From CAWKZT01 sp963854565 (GTDB taxonomy: Bacteria; Actinomycetota; Acidimicrobiia; Acidimicrobiales; JAHEJN01), in the NCBI GenBank assembly GCA_963854565.1, contig CAWKZT010000008.1, positions 1 to 25,638 on the forward strand: DNA of 25,638 bases. Direction: 5' to 3'. This document shows, one piece after another, positions 1 to 8,394 of the stretch. The position numbers were made by a program, and so were the translations under genes. Under the pieces are notes generated by a model. That model was not told the origin of the DNA and searched no databases. It worked only from the letters and a program-made list of their open reading frames with translations. How positions within the stretch are numbered: position 1 is the first letter of the stretch; each line of letters begins with the position of its first letter.

Positions 1-1
1 T

Positions 2-301
2 GAAGCCACTACCAATGCCATCGAGTCCCACGTCAACATGGGCAGTAGCGAACGGGTTACCATCCGCTGCGATTTGCGTGACGATCAAGTCGAGGTCGAG
101 GTAACCGATCATGGTGAAGGTTTTGATCACGGCGATCTGGTTCCCCATCCGCCGGTGACTGATCCCAATCGTCTTGAGTACGAACGTGGTTTAGGCTTGT
201 CGTTAATCCGTATCCTGGCTGACGAACATGAGATCGTGTCCGACAGTGAAGGTACGTCGGTTCGGCTCGTGGTCTACACCGCCCCCACAGCCCGGCCCTA
301 A
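2..301 (+). CDS. Anti-sigma factor serine kinase, RsbW/SpoIIAB type (5' end missing)
   Basis: This is the C-terminal 99 residues of a GHKL-fold ATPase of the RsbW/SpoIIAB group, proteins that bind a sigma factor and are released when an anti-anti-sigma factor binds, usually phosphorylating it in the process. The reading frame is open from base 2, so the gene starts before the window; the ATG at 38 is internal. The N box is visible at once (EATTNAIESH, residues 1-10), followed by the G1 box (DHGEGFD) and the G2 box (GLGLSLIR), in the usual order for an ATP-binding Bergerat fold. The protein ends soon after the last strand, as is normal for this family. The next gene begins 26 bp later on the same strand and may be co-transcribed. 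Family assignment is firm; which sigma factor it controls cannot be seen here. Confidence 0.85.
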   Translation, partial: EATTNAIESHVNMGSSERVTIRCDLRDDQVEVEVTDHGEGFDHGDLVPHPPVTDPNRLEYERGLGLSLIRILADEHEIVSDSEGTSVRLVVYTAPTARP

Positions 302-327
302 CCGCCACCCTGCACGAGAGATGACCG

Positions 328-858
328 ATGTCTGATGACTTTGACGGCGAAGAGTACGAAATAGAAGCACTGCCAAAACCCGACGAGGTACTGGCCCTGC
401 ATAGCATCACGGCTGACCTGTTTGATCTGCTACGTAGCTGGTTTGTCATACCAGACAAGATCGTTTTGGATCTCACCGAGGTCGATTCAGCGGTCCTCGA
501 GTTGGGCGAACCAAACATGATTGCGGCGATGGCAATGCGTAAACTGCAGGCGCTCAATCTCATCGCCACGCCCGGCGTGTTGACGGCTACCGATGTGGTG
601 GTGTCATTGGTTAATGATCTCAATCGTGCGCTCATTCAAGCCCCCAGCATGTATTTAAGTCAGAAGGCCGATTCGGTCGACTGGGATAACGCTTTTGCCA
701 CGCTTGAAGACCTCGAAGAGAACTCCACCGATGGGCCGCAGTCGTCCACCGATACGGATCCCGAGATCGATCGGTTCGAAGAGTTGCATGCGTTGTTGCA
801 CGACGCCTTGATCTCCATTGTTGAGGCCAGCGACGGCGAAATCCGTTACTTCAGCTAG
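328..858 (+). CDS. Unknown acidic protein next to the RsbW-like kinase
   Basis: This 176-residue protein is not recognised. It is strongly acidic at both ends, has no signal peptide or membrane segment, and has a central part (about residues 20-115) that looks like an alternating alpha/beta domain, including a strand-like IVLDLTEVDSAVLEL stretch. Residues 125-150 are a Ser/Thr/Asp/Glu-rich linker, followed by a helical C-terminal piece. The short strand followed by a helix vaguely recalls STAS-type anti-anti-sigma proteins, and the 26-bp spacing after an anti-sigma kinase gene fits a partner-switching role, but there is no clear conserved Ser/Thr motif to prove it. ATG 328 was chosen; the ATG at 321 is in another frame that stops at once. 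The gene is real by codon pattern and position; the function is open. Confidence 0.7.
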   Translation: MSDDFDGEEYEIEALPKPDEVLALHSITADLFDLLRSWFVIPDKIVLDLTEVDSAVLELGEPNMIAAMAMRKLQALNLIATPGVLTATDVVVSLVNDLNRALIQAPSMYLSQKADSVDWDNAFATLEDLEENSTDGPQSSTDTDPEIDRFEELHALLHDALISIVEASDGEIRYFS

Positions 859-908
859 CTCACTGCTCTGCTCAATGACACGCGGGTAGTGGTGCTGGGT
901 GGTACCGG

Positions 909-2306
909 GTGGAGGCATTTCAGAGGTATCCTTTCTGGCTTATGGCTGCTGGTAAATCGTATTCAGATGTGACCTGGTTGGGGTCTGATCAGCTGTTGGC
1001 GCGCCGTGTTGGGCGGCCCATCAACCGTTTCATGAGCATCGAAGCGTCCGGCGGAATTGTGTTGCTGTTCGCCACCGCAGTAGCGCTCATCTGGGCCAAT
1101 TCACCGTGGGACCACAGCTATCACGCACTGTGGGGAAGCGAACTCAGTCTGAATGTCGGCAACATTGATGTGTTCACCAAAGCGGGTCTTGAGCACTTCA
1201 CTCTTGAAGAGTTTGTTAACGATGCGCTCATGGCGGTTTTCTTCTTTGTCATTGGTCTAGAAATCAAACGCGAACTGGTCGTGGGCCAACTGCGTAAACC
1301 ACGCGACGCAGCCCTTCCTGCTATTGCTGCGCTCGGCGGAATGGTTGTACCCGCCGCCATCTATTACGCGTTTAACAAAGGTGGCGTTGGCGCCGATGGC
1401 TGGGGAATCCCCATGGCCACCGATATTGCCTTCGCCGTTGGTGTCATGTCTTTGCTGGGCCCCCGAATCCCCCGCACCTTGCGGGTCTTCCTCTTGTCGC
1501 TTGCCATCGTCGATGACATCGGTGCCATCTTGGTTATTGCCTTCTTTTATACCGAGGAGCTTTCGTGGGAATGGCTGGCCGTGGCTGGTGGTCTTGGGTT
1601 GGTTGTCATTGCCATGCGCCAGGCCAAGGTCTGGTGGGTCCCTATCTATGTGATCGTGGGTGCATTCATGTGGTGGGCCACCTTTAAGTCGGGCATTCAC
1701 GCCACTATCGCCGGTGTTGCTTTGGGTCTTATGGCTCCGGCCAAGCCTCTGCAGACCGACAAAGAGGCCAGCAAGGTTGCCGATTGGTTGCGCGATAAGC
1801 CGCATGTTTTTGTTGCCGACTTGCGTTTTGCGGCATTTCATATTCGTGAGTCCACGTCGATTACTGAACGTCTCGAAGATTTGTTGCACCCGTTTACGGC
1901 TTATCTCATTGTGCCGATCTTTGCCTTGGCCAATGCGGGTGTTCCGTTGTCTGGTGCCGCGATCTCCGATGCCACGACCTCGGCGGTCACTTTGGGCGTG
2001 GGCCTTGGTTTGATCCTAGGAAAGACCATCGGTGTCACAGTGTTTGCTCTGGCAGCCACTCGTAGCGGACTAGCCACAATGCCCGCCGGCTGTAACGGTC
2101 GGCAGATCGGTGCCGTCGGTATCCTGGCTGGGATTGGATTTACCGTCTCGCTATTTGTGACCGGCCTCGCGTTTGATGATCCCGGGGTGGCCGATCAGGC
2201 CAAGATTGGCATCTTGGCGGCTTCGGCAATAGCGACAATTGCTGGCCTCGCGGCGCTTTCGGCCGCCACACCAAAAGTCCAAGTTGGGGCAGTGTCTGAC
2301 GATTAG
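909..2306 (+). CDS. nhaA: Na+/H+ antiporter NhaA
   Basis: This is an inner-membrane electrogenic Na+/H+ antiporter that exports sodium in exchange for protons, serving pH and salt homeostasis. The 465-residue protein has the NhaA landmarks: the N-terminal IEASGG turn, FFFVIGLEIKREL, GIPMATDIAFAVGV with the Asp equivalent to E. coli D133 (residue 172), and AIVDDIGAILVIAFFYT carrying the paired Asp residues equivalent to D163/D164 (residues 202-203). FALANAG and the C-terminal GIGFTVSLF helix are also present. About 12 membrane segments are expected. The GTG at 909 gives the longest form; ATG 942 is a good alternative, because a TATCCT box lies 9 nt before it and there is no Shine-Dalgarno sequence. 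The next gene follows after 77-83 bp. Confidence 0.95.
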   Translation: MEAFQRYPFWLMAAGKSYSDVTWLGSDQLLARRVGRPINRFMSIEASGGIVLLFATAVALIWANSPWDHSYHALWGSELSLNVGNIDVFTKAGLEHFTLEEFVNDALMAVFFFVIGLEIKRELVVGQLRKPRDAALPAIAALGGMVVPAAIYYAFNKGGVGADGWGIPMATDIAFAVGVMSLLGPRIPRTLRVFLLSLAIVDDIGAILVIAFFYTEELSWEWLAVAGGLGLVVIAMRQAKVWWVPIYVIVGAFMWWATFKSGIHATIAGVALGLMAPAKPLQTDKEASKVADWLRDKPHVFVADLRFAAFHIRESTSITERLEDLLHPFTAYLIVPIFALANAGVPLSGAAISDATTSAVTLGVGLGLILGKTIGVTVFALAATRSGLATMPAGCNGRQIGAVGILAGIGFTVSLFVTGLAFDDPGVADQAKIGILAASAIATIAGLAALSAATPKVQVGAVSDD

Positions 2307-2328
2307 CGATTGCAACGGGTACGGTTTC

Positions 2329-2340
2329 GGTCGGCCGACC
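2329..2340. repeat. 12-bp perfect palindrome between nhaA and topA
   Basis: GGTCGGCCGACC reads the same on both strands and lies in the short gap between the nhaA stop and the topA start. It could fold only into a 4-bp stem with a 4-nt loop, and no T tract follows, so it is not a convincing terminator. A protein-binding site or chance are both possible. Confidence 0.4.
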
Positions 2341-2389
2341 TCCTACTCTTTGGGTCTGTCATCGTTGTCTTCTACCTTTTGAGTTGTCT

Positions 2390-5086
2390 GTGACTAAAGC
2401 GCTCGTCATTGTCGAGTCCCCCGCAAAAGCTAAAACCATCGCCAAATATTTGGGCGAGGGTTACGCCGTCGAATCTTCGATTGGCCATATTCGCGACCTT
2501 CCGCGCCGGGCGGCTGATATTCCAAAGGCCTATAAGGGCGAGGCGTGGTCTCGCCTCGGCATTGATGTGGACAACGACTTCAAACCGCTTTACATCATCT
2601 CGCCGGACAAGAAAGAACAGATCCGCAAACTTAAGGCGTTGATGAAAGACGCCGACGAGCTCTATCTCGCAACTGATGAGGATCGCGAAGGCGAAGCGAT
2701 TGCATGGCACCTTCTTGAGGTTCTTAGTCCGGGACCTAAGGTTTCGGTGAAGCGGATGGTGTTTCACGAGATCACCGAGGCGGCAATTCAAGCAGCGATC
2801 AAAGCACCTCGTGAGCTTGACCGTCGCTTGGTCGATGCCCAAGAGACTCGTCGTATTCTTGACCGCCTGGTCGGTTACGAAGTCTCGCCTGTTCTTTGGA
2901 AAAAGGTCATGCCGCGTTTGTCGGCCGGCCGTGTGCAAAGTGTCGCTACCCGTGTGGTCGTGGAACGAGAACGAGAACGTATGGCGTTCGTGCTCGCCTC
3001 CTATTGGGATCTCACCGCCACATTTGCGGCCCGCGGTCAGATAACCGAAGGTGAACCCCGGTCCTTTTCTGCCACCTTGCAGACGGTCGATGGCAAGCGT
3101 TTGGCGCAAGGCCGCGACTTCAACAACGATTCGTCGCTCAAGAGCGACGTCGTGGTGCTCGATGAGGTGGCCGCCGGTAAATTGGCGTCCGACCTAGATG
3201 GTGCCGACTTTGCGGTCACAAGTGTCGAGTCCAAGCCATACCGCCGTCGGCCTGCGGCGCCATTTATTACTTCGACCTTTCAGCAAGAGGCGGGGCGCAA
3301 GTTGCGCTTGTCCTCTTCGATGGCCATGCGTGCCGCCCAGGGCTTGTACGAAAAGGGCTACATCACCTATATGCGTACGGACAGCACCACGCTCTCCGAG
3401 ACCGCGCTCAATGGCGCCCGTGCCGAGGTCAAGAGTCTTTTCGGTAGCGAGTTCTTGCCCGATGCTCCCCGCCACTACTCCAAGAAGTCGAAGAACGCCC
3501 AAGAAGCCCACGAGGCGATTCGCCCCGCTGGTGACACGTTTAAGAGCCCCGATGAGGTGCGCAACGAGGTCGTCAAGTCTGAGGCCGATGTTTATGATCT
3601 CATCTGGAAGCGCACGGTTGCTTCGCAGATGACTGACGCCACCGGCGAGACCGTCCAGGTCAAGGTTGGTGCCACGAGTTCAACTCAGCAGGTCGTCGAG
3701 TTTTCCGCTTCGGGAACCGTGATTAGTCATCAGGGTTTTCGTCGGGTGTACGTCGAAGATACCGACGAATCCGATGCCAAAGAGAACGAACGACGGTTGC
3801 CTCCGGTTGCGGTGGGCGACACGGTTGATGCCGAAGAATTGGCCGCCAACGGTCACGACACCCAGCCACCGTCGCGTTACACCGAAGCTTCGTTGGTCAA
3901 GCGCCTCGAAGAGCTTGGCGTGGGTCGTCCGTCTACCTACGCGTCAATCATGGGCACGATCCAAGATCGTGGCTATGTATGGAAAAAGGGCACTGCTTTA
4001 GTGCCGACTTTTACGGCCTTCTCGGTAATTGGTCTACTCGAAGGCCATTTCCCCAATCTGGTCGACTACGCGTTCACCGCGGAGATGGAAGAAGATCTCG
4101 ATGCCATAGCGGGCGGAAGGGCCGAGTCGATCCCGTGGTTGCGCCGGTTCTACTTCGGCGAAGGTGACGATATTGGTCTTAAGCGGAAGGTCGACGAGCG
4201 TTTGGGCGAAATTGATGCCCGGGCCGTGAACACGATTCCGTTGGGCGTTACGTCCGATGGCGAGGCTGTTGTTGCTCGTGTCGGAAAATTTGGCCCGTAC
4301 TTGCAGCGGGGCGAAGACACCGCTTCAATCCCCGAAGATCTTGCACCTGACGAGCTCACCATCGATCGGGCTATTGAGTATCTCGATGCTCCCAGCGGTG
4401 ACCGCTCGTTGGGCGACCACCCCGAAACCGGACTCGAAATCTTCACCAAGGCCGGACGATTCGGGCCTTACGTGCAAATGGGTGAGTTTGACGACTCGAC
4501 CGACGAGAAACCCACGACAGCATCGTTATTCAAGGACATGGATCTCGAAACGCTCACTCTCGAAGATGCCATCCAGTTGTTGAGCTTGCCTCGCGAGGTC
4601 GGCGTCGACCCCGAAGACGGCAAGATGATCAACGTTCAAAATGGTCGCTACGGCCCGTATCTCAAGAAGGGGCGCGATAGTCGCAGTCTTGAGACCGAAG
4701 GTCAGTTATTTACTGTCACCCTGGACGAGTGCTTGGCTTTGTTGGCTCAGCCCAAGCGTCGCGGCGGTGGTACGGCCAAGCCGCCATTGAAGGAATTGGG
4801 CGACGACAGCGTGAGCGGCCAGCCGATGGTGCTCAAGGATGGTCGATTCGGCCCCTATGTCACCGATGGCGAGACCAATGCTTCGCTGCGCAAGGGCGAC
4901 ACGGTCGAAGAAATGACCGACGAACGTGCTTCTGAGCTTTTGCAGATCCGTCGCGAAAAGGGTCCGGTCAAGAAGAAGAAGGCAGCCAAAAAGAAGCCCG
5001 CGAAGAAGACCACGGCGAAGAAGGCCACCAAAAAGGCTGCGGTCAAGAAGAAGACGGCCCCCTTGGCCGACGCAACTGACGCCTAG
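2390..5086 (+). CDS. topA: DNA topoisomerase I
   Basis: This is a type IA topoisomerase, which relaxes negative supercoils by cutting one DNA strand through a 5'-phosphotyrosine link. The N-terminal Toprim domain is clear (VIVESPAKAKTIAKYLG and, near residue 97, TDEDREGEAIAWHL with the metal-binding acids). The catalytic tyrosine lies in GYITYMRTDSTTLSE, about residue 327. The C-terminal half has four short topoisomerase repeats, each with a G-(R/K)-(F/Y)-GPY core, rather than the zinc fingers of the E. coli enzyme. It ends in a tail of about 40 residues that is mostly Lys and Ala, typical of actinobacterial TopA and thought to help DNA binding and processivity. GTG 2390 is preferred over the in-frame TTG at 2384. 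A TACCTT box at 2373-2378 could be its -10. The MFS gene follows after 6 bp. Confidence 0.96.
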   Translation: MTKALVIVESPAKAKTIAKYLGEGYAVESSIGHIRDLPRRAADIPKAYKGEAWSRLGIDVDNDFKPLYIISPDKKEQIRKLKALMKDADELYLATDEDREGEAIAWHLLEVLSPGPKVSVKRMVFHEITEAAIQAAIKAPRELDRRLVDAQETRRILDRLVGYEVSPVLWKKVMPRLSAGRVQSVATRVVVERERERMAFVLASYWDLTATFAARGQITEGEPRSFSATLQTVDGKRLAQGRDFNNDSSLKSDVVVLDEVAAGKLASDLDGADFAVTSVESKPYRRRPAAPFITSTFQQEAGRKLRLSSSMAMRAAQGLYEKGYITYMRTDSTTLSETALNGARAEVKSLFGSEFLPDAPRHYSKKSKNAQEAHEAIRPAGDTFKSPDEVRNEVVKSEADVYDLIWKRTVASQMTDATGETVQVKVGATSSTQQVVEFSASGTVISHQGFRRVYVEDTDESDAKENERRLPPVAVGDTVDAEELAANGHDTQPPSRYTEASLVKRLEELGVGRPSTYASIMGTIQDRGYVWKKGTALVPTFTAFSVIGLLEGHFPNLVDYAFTAEMEEDLDAIAGGRAESIPWLRRFYFGEGDDIGLKRKVDERLGEIDARAVNTIPLGVTSDGEAVVARVGKFGPYLQRGEDTASIPEDLAPDELTIDRAIEYLDAPSGDRSLGDHPETGLEIFTKAGRFGPYVQMGEFDDSTDEKPTTASLFKDMDLETLTLEDAIQLLSLPREVGVDPEDGKMINVQNGRYGPYLKKGRDSRSLETEGQLFTVTLDECLALLAQPKRRGGGTAKPPLKELGDDSVSGQPMVLKDGRFGPYVTDGETNASLRKGDTVEEMTDERASELLQIRREKGPVKKKKAAKKKPAKKTTAKKATKKAAVKKKTAPLADATDA

Positions 5087-5092
5087 CAACTG

Positions 5093-6565
5093 ATGGGCAG
5101 CGACGAGGTCGAGAAGGCAGACGGGGCAAAGGCCCCCATGCCAGTTTCGGGCGAACCGGGCGGTTCAGACTCTCCGATAACCGACGTGCCCATAGACCCG
5201 ACGTTGCACCCCATGCTGCGTCCGTTTGGCACGAACGCGTTCTTCCGGTTGTTCACGTCGATGGTCTCGTCATCGACGGGCGATTGGCTGTGGTTCCTAG
5301 CGGTTCCTATCACTGCCTCTCGTATCGGTGGCGGGTTTACGGTTTCGGCTGCACTTTTGGCTCGCATTGCCCCCGCATTTTTCCTGGCTCCCATCGTGGG
5401 GGCGTTGGTAGACAGGTGGGATCGCAAGCGAGTCATGATGTTGTGCGATACGGGGCGAGCCACGATGTTGTTGGCGCTGCCATTTGTAGAGTCGGCCTGG
5501 CAATTGATTCTTGTGTCGTTGGGTCTGGAAATCTTCACCCTGTTTTGGGCGCCCGCTAAAGAAGCTTCGGTGCCGAACATCGTGCCGCGGCGGTTTCTCG
5601 CGAACGCCAACTCGTTTTCGTTGGGAGCGGCTTACGGAACCATCATCCCAGCCACGGTTATCTTCATGGTGCTCGGCTGGATCGATCGACGTGTCGACGA
5701 CCACGAAGTGTTGGGTCTGGTTGTCAACCAAGAGTCATTGGCTTACCTGGTTGATGCTGCCTCGTTCATGTTCTCGGTGCTGATCATTTGGACTTTGCCG
5801 TTTCCAAAGCGGCATGTGAAAGCGACGCCGAAGGGCGAACGAGCGGCGCACGTGTTTCGCGATGTTGCCGATGGTTGGAAGTTCACCTTCACCGAACCGG
5901 TTGTACGTGCGGTAAATCTCGGTTTGGCGCTGGCATTAATGGGCGGTGCTGTCCTCGTGCCGTTGGGCCTGGAGTTCTCCACTGTGGTCCTGGGCACCAC
6001 CGATGGTCACGGCACGTTGCAGACCGTGTTTGGTCTTGGTGCAGCGTTCGGTGTGATGTCGGTGGCCTACCTGATCCGGCAAATTACCGCTGTGCCGAAA
6101 GAGCAAATCTTCGTGTTGATGCTGGCTGGCGCTGGTTCGCTACTTTTTGTAACGGCATCGACAACGACACTGCTAGCTGCGGGTATTGGCGCGGGCACGA
6201 TGGGTTTTGCCGCTGGGTCGATGTATGTGCTGGGTTTCACACTGTTGCATGAACGGGTTGGTGACGAACTGCGTGGACGGGCCTTTGGTTCGCTCTATAC
6301 GTTGATTCGCCTAGCGGTCATGACGGCGTTTGTTTTGGGCCCCGGTCTCTCGGAGGGGATTGATCGTTTTACGAATAGTCGTTGGGATCGCGAGTTGGGC
6401 CTGTGGGGCTGGGATGTCTTTGTGCCGGGCGTGCGGGTCACACTGTGGATTGCGGCGCTTATCACCATTGGCGCCTCCTTTGTTGCTCGTTCATCACTAA
6501 AAATTGGCCAGCGTTCGACGGTCGAGGTGTCAGTCGACCCCGATGTCGGCGACAATGGTTTATGA
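5093..6565 (+). CDS. MFS transporter located between topA and tmk
   Basis: This is a 490-residue major facilitator superfamily permease with about 12 membrane segments, after a polar N-terminal tail of about 40 residues rich in acidic residues and Pro. A loop motif A is seen at residues 103-113 (GALVDRWDRKR), and the VPRRFLANANSFS segment is typical of the MFS_3/EntS-like exporter group. The substrate is unknown. Its stop codon overlaps the tmk start by 4 bp (ATGA, 6562-6565), so the two are translationally coupled. From memory, the corresponding Streptomyces gene is an MFS-thymidylate kinase fusion; here the two halves are separate but still touch. This suggests a real functional tie or a fission/fusion pair, though why a permease should travel with dTMP kinase is not known. 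Confidence 0.88.
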   Translation: MGSDEVEKADGAKAPMPVSGEPGGSDSPITDVPIDPTLHPMLRPFGTNAFFRLFTSMVSSSTGDWLWFLAVPITASRIGGGFTVSAALLARIAPAFFLAPIVGALVDRWDRKRVMMLCDTGRATMLLALPFVESAWQLILVSLGLEIFTLFWAPAKEASVPNIVPRRFLANANSFSLGAAYGTIIPATVIFMVLGWIDRRVDDHEVLGLVVNQESLAYLVDAASFMFSVLIIWTLPFPKRHVKATPKGERAAHVFRDVADGWKFTFTEPVVRAVNLGLALALMGGAVLVPLGLEFSTVVLGTTDGHGTLQTVFGLGAAFGVMSVAYLIRQITAVPKEQIFVLMLAGAGSLLFVTASTTTLLAAGIGAGTMGFAAGSMYVLGFTLLHERVGDELRGRAFGSLYTLIRLAVMTAFVLGPGLSEGIDRFTNSRWDRELGLWGWDVFVPGVRVTLWIAALITIGASFVARSSLKIGQRSTVEVSVDPDVGDNGL

Positions 6566-7167
6566 CCCGCGGTACGTTCTTGGTTTTTGAGGGGCCCGAT
6601 GGGTCTGGCAAGACCACCCAAGCCCGTCGTATTGCTGAACAACGCGACGCACTGTTTACCCGCGAACCAGGCGGAACGGCAATTGGTGAGCGCATCCGGG
6701 ACCTCCTGCTCGATCCGGCCAATAGCGAAATGGACGATCGCACCGAGGCCCTGCTGTATGCCGCGGGCCGGGCGCAACATGTGGTCGAAGTGATCGAACC
6801 GGCCCTCGCTGCTGGTCGTGATGTTGTATGTGATCGATTTATTTCGTCGTCTTTGGCCTACCAGGGGGTTGGTCGTGGCCTCGGGGTTGATGCCGTTCGT
6901 GGTCTCAGCCTTTTTGCTACCGGCGGATTGTTGCCCGATGCGATTGTGTTGATTGATGTGCCCAGCGATGTGAGCCTGGATCGTTTGGCTGGAGAACACG
7001 ATCGACTCGAAAGCGGCGGCGAGGCACTGTTAAACAAGGTCAATAGTGCCTACGCCCAGTTCGCGGCGGCTGACCCTGCTACCTGGCTTGTGGTTGATGG
7101 CGTTGGTTCGATTGAGCAGGTCGCTGGTCGTCTTGATTCCGCACTATCTGAGCGACTTAACTGGTGA
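6562..7167 (+). CDS. tmk: Thymidylate kinase (dTMP kinase)
   Basis: The enzyme phosphorylates dTMP to dTDP with ATP, an essential step in dTTP synthesis. The 201-residue protein begins MTRGTFLVFEGPDGSGKTT with the P-loop at residues 11-19, followed by TREPGGT, which positions the substrate, and CDRFISSSLAYQG (DR at 91-92), the conserved DRY/H-type motif that binds the nucleotide. The length is normal for the family. The ATG at 6562 overlaps the upstream stop in an ATGA, and the reading frame also runs open further upstream, but that part overlaps the permease gene and shows no kinase features. The gene's own stop overlaps the GTG start of holB (GTGA, 7164-7167), so permease, tmk and holB should be translated from one message. 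Confidence 0.95.
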   Translation: MTRGTFLVFEGPDGSGKTTQARRIAEQRDALFTREPGGTAIGERIRDLLLDPANSEMDDRTEALLYAAGRAQHVVEVIEPALAAGRDVVCDRFISSSLAYQGVGRGLGVDAVRGLSLFATGGLLPDAIVLIDVPSDVSLDRLAGEHDRLESGGEALLNKVNSAYAQFAAADPATWLVVDGVGSIEQVAGRLDSALSERLNW

Positions 7168-8204
7168 ACGTTGACGATCTGTTCGGAGCGGTAGTCGGCC
7201 AATCGGTTGCGGTCGAACGCTTGCGCGCTGCGTCGAAACAGCCGGTGCATGCTTACTTATTTATCGGTCCCCAGGGATCGGGTCGCCGGGCCGCAGCCCG
7301 GGCCTTTGCTGCTGCAGTGTTGGCCACGGGGACACCCGACGACATTGATAGGCATCAACGCTTGGCATTGCAAGGCAAGCATCCCGACGTGTTCGAGTTC
7401 TCGTCCCAGGGACGCAGCCTGCGAGGCGAGGAAGCCGAGGCATTGATCGTCGAAGCCTCTCGTAGCCCGATAGAGGCCGACCGTAAGATCTTGATTGTTG
7501 ACCGTTTCCACACAGCAGAACCCGGTGCCGCCGCCAGCCTGCTCAAGACGGTCGAAGAGCCGCCGGACACGGCCATGTTCATCTTGCTTTCCGAAGAAGT
7601 TTTGCCCGAGCACATAACCATTGCGTCGCGTTGTACCACGATCGATTTCGGTCCTATTTCTGAAACCGATATGACGGCATGGTTGCAGACCAAAGGAGCA
7701 CCTGCAGACCTTGCAGCCACCCTTACCGAAGCATCGAAGGGAAATCTGCGGCGGGCCACACTTCTACTCAGCGACCCCGAAGTAGCGAACCGTCGAGCGC
7801 TGTGGTGGAGTGCCGCCGAGGTTGCCGGAGGGCCAGGTGCCCTTATTGCGGGCCTGATTGATCAGATCACCGACGCGATCGACGCGGCGCAAGGGCCGTT
7901 GGATGATGCCCACAGCCAGGAGATCGAGCAGGTTGACGAGCAAGCAAAACGTTTGGGCCTTACGGCAACGGCTCGTAAGGAAATCACTTCACGCCACAAA
8001 CGCGAAAGTCGACGCCTGAGGGACGAGGAGCTCAGCTTTGGATTCGCCACAATTGCTGCTCGCTACCACGGTGCCGGCGATCTACTTGCCACCCGGAAGA
8101 CGCTCGATCTCGTACGAGAAGCCACCCATGCGTTGATCCGCAATCCCAACGAAAAGCTCCTGCTCCAACGACTCCTGCTCGAACTTCCCCCAATAGCGAC
8201 GTGA
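7164..8204 (+). CDS. holB: DNA polymerase III delta' subunit
   Basis: Delta' is the stator of the clamp-loader complex that places the beta clamp on DNA. The 346-residue protein starts with LFGAVVGQ and has an AAA+ fold: a P-loop-like GPQGSGRRAA in which the usual Lys is Arg, ILIVDRFHTAEPGAAASLLKTVEEPP at the sensor region, and the SRC motif (IASRCTTIDF) that carries the arginine finger. Degenerate ATP sites are normal for delta', which does not hydrolyse ATP. The four-cysteine zinc module of E. coli delta' is absent; the only cysteine is in SRC. The C-terminal third has a charged helical insertion (about residues 240-290). The GTG start overlaps the tmk stop. Position after tmk is conserved in actinobacteria. 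The next element is a tRNA gene. Confidence 0.9.
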   Translation: MNVDDLFGAVVGQSVAVERLRAASKQPVHAYLFIGPQGSGRRAAARAFAAAVLATGTPDDIDRHQRLALQGKHPDVFEFSSQGRSLRGEEAEALIVEASRSPIEADRKILIVDRFHTAEPGAAASLLKTVEEPPDTAMFILLSEEVLPEHITIASRCTTIDFGPISETDMTAWLQTKGAPADLAATLTEASKGNLRRATLLLSDPEVANRRALWWSAAEVAGGPGALIAGLIDQITDAIDAAQGPLDDAHSQEIEQVDEQAKRLGLTATARKEITSRHKRESRRLRDEELSFGFATIAARYHGAGDLLATRKTLDLVREATHALIRNPNEKLLLQRLLLELPPIAT

Positions 8205-8214
8205 CCCCCGTTTG

Positions 8215-8231
8215 CAAGTCAGGCCGACTTG
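8215..8231 (+). terminator. Small hairpin after holB
   Basis: CAAGTC and GACTTG form a perfect 6-bp stem with a 5-nt loop, 10 bp after the holB stop. The sequence after it is only moderately T-rich (TTACCCTATTT), so it is a weak factor-independent terminator at best. It also overlaps the spacer of a possible tRNA promoter (TTGCAA at 8212, TACCCT at 8233), which makes the two readings compete. Confidence 0.3.
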
Positions 8232-8232
8232 T

Positions 8233-8238
8233 TACCCT
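8233..8238 (+). promoter_or_regulatory. Possible -10 box for tRNA-Thr
   Basis: TACCCT fits the actinobacterial TANNNT -10 pattern and lies 25 nt before the mature 5' end of the tRNA, which is a usual leader length. A TTGCAA lies 15 nt upstream, a short spacing for a -35. The call is tentative. Confidence 0.3.
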
Positions 8239-8263
8239 ATTTGGACTGTCGCTTGCGACGCCC

Positions 8264-8336
8264 GCCCGGGTAGCTCAGTTGGTAGAGCAATTCACTCGTA
8301 ATGAATAGGTCAGGAGTTCAATTCTCCTCTCGGGCT
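8264..8336 (+). tRNA. tRNA-Thr (anticodon CGT)
   Basis: A complete 73-nt cloverleaf can be drawn. The acceptor arm pairs GCCCGGG with CTCGGGC (one G-T wobble). The D stem is GCTC/GAGC with an AGTTGGTA loop, and the anticodon stem ATTCA/TGAAT encloses loop CTCGTAA with anticodon CGT at 8297-8299. The variable loop is 5 nt, and the T stem AGGAG/CTCCT encloses TTCAATT. The discriminator base is T at 8336 and CCA is not encoded. It reads ACG threonine codons. Confidence 0.96.
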
Positions 8337-8370
8337 CGAAGTGTGCGCAGCGGCCTAGTGGATGGTGCGC

Positions 8371-8394
8371 TTTTCTGGGGCGAAGTCCCCAAAA
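8371..8394. terminator. Hairpin downstream of tRNA-Thr
   Basis: TTTT-CT-GGGG and CCCC-AAAA pair around a 6-nt loop (CGAAGT), an 8-bp stem with a 2-nt bulge, starting 35 nt after the tRNA. It may end or process the tRNA transcript. No T run follows on the + strand, so confidence is low. Apart from this hairpin, no feature was seen between 8337 and 8505. Confidence 0.3.

Noticed and set aside
57..635. Long antisense frame over the anti-sigma kinase and the unknown protein
   Set aside because: It crosses two better supported + strand genes, has no motif and is rich in Arg and Ser, as expected for a shadow frame.
1257..1889. 210-codon antisense frame inside nhaA
   Set aside because: It mirrors membrane-helix codons of a certain gene and shows no family features.
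4966..5080. Lys/Ala-rich repeats at the end of topA as a possible sequence expansion or error
   Set aside because: Such basic tails are a normal feature of actinobacterial topoisomerase I.
6382..6561. Upstream extension of tmk, possibly suggesting an out-of-frame fusion with the permease
   Set aside because: The residues before the ATG at 6562 are a shadow of the permease frame; the kinase begins normally at MTRGTFLVFEGPDG.
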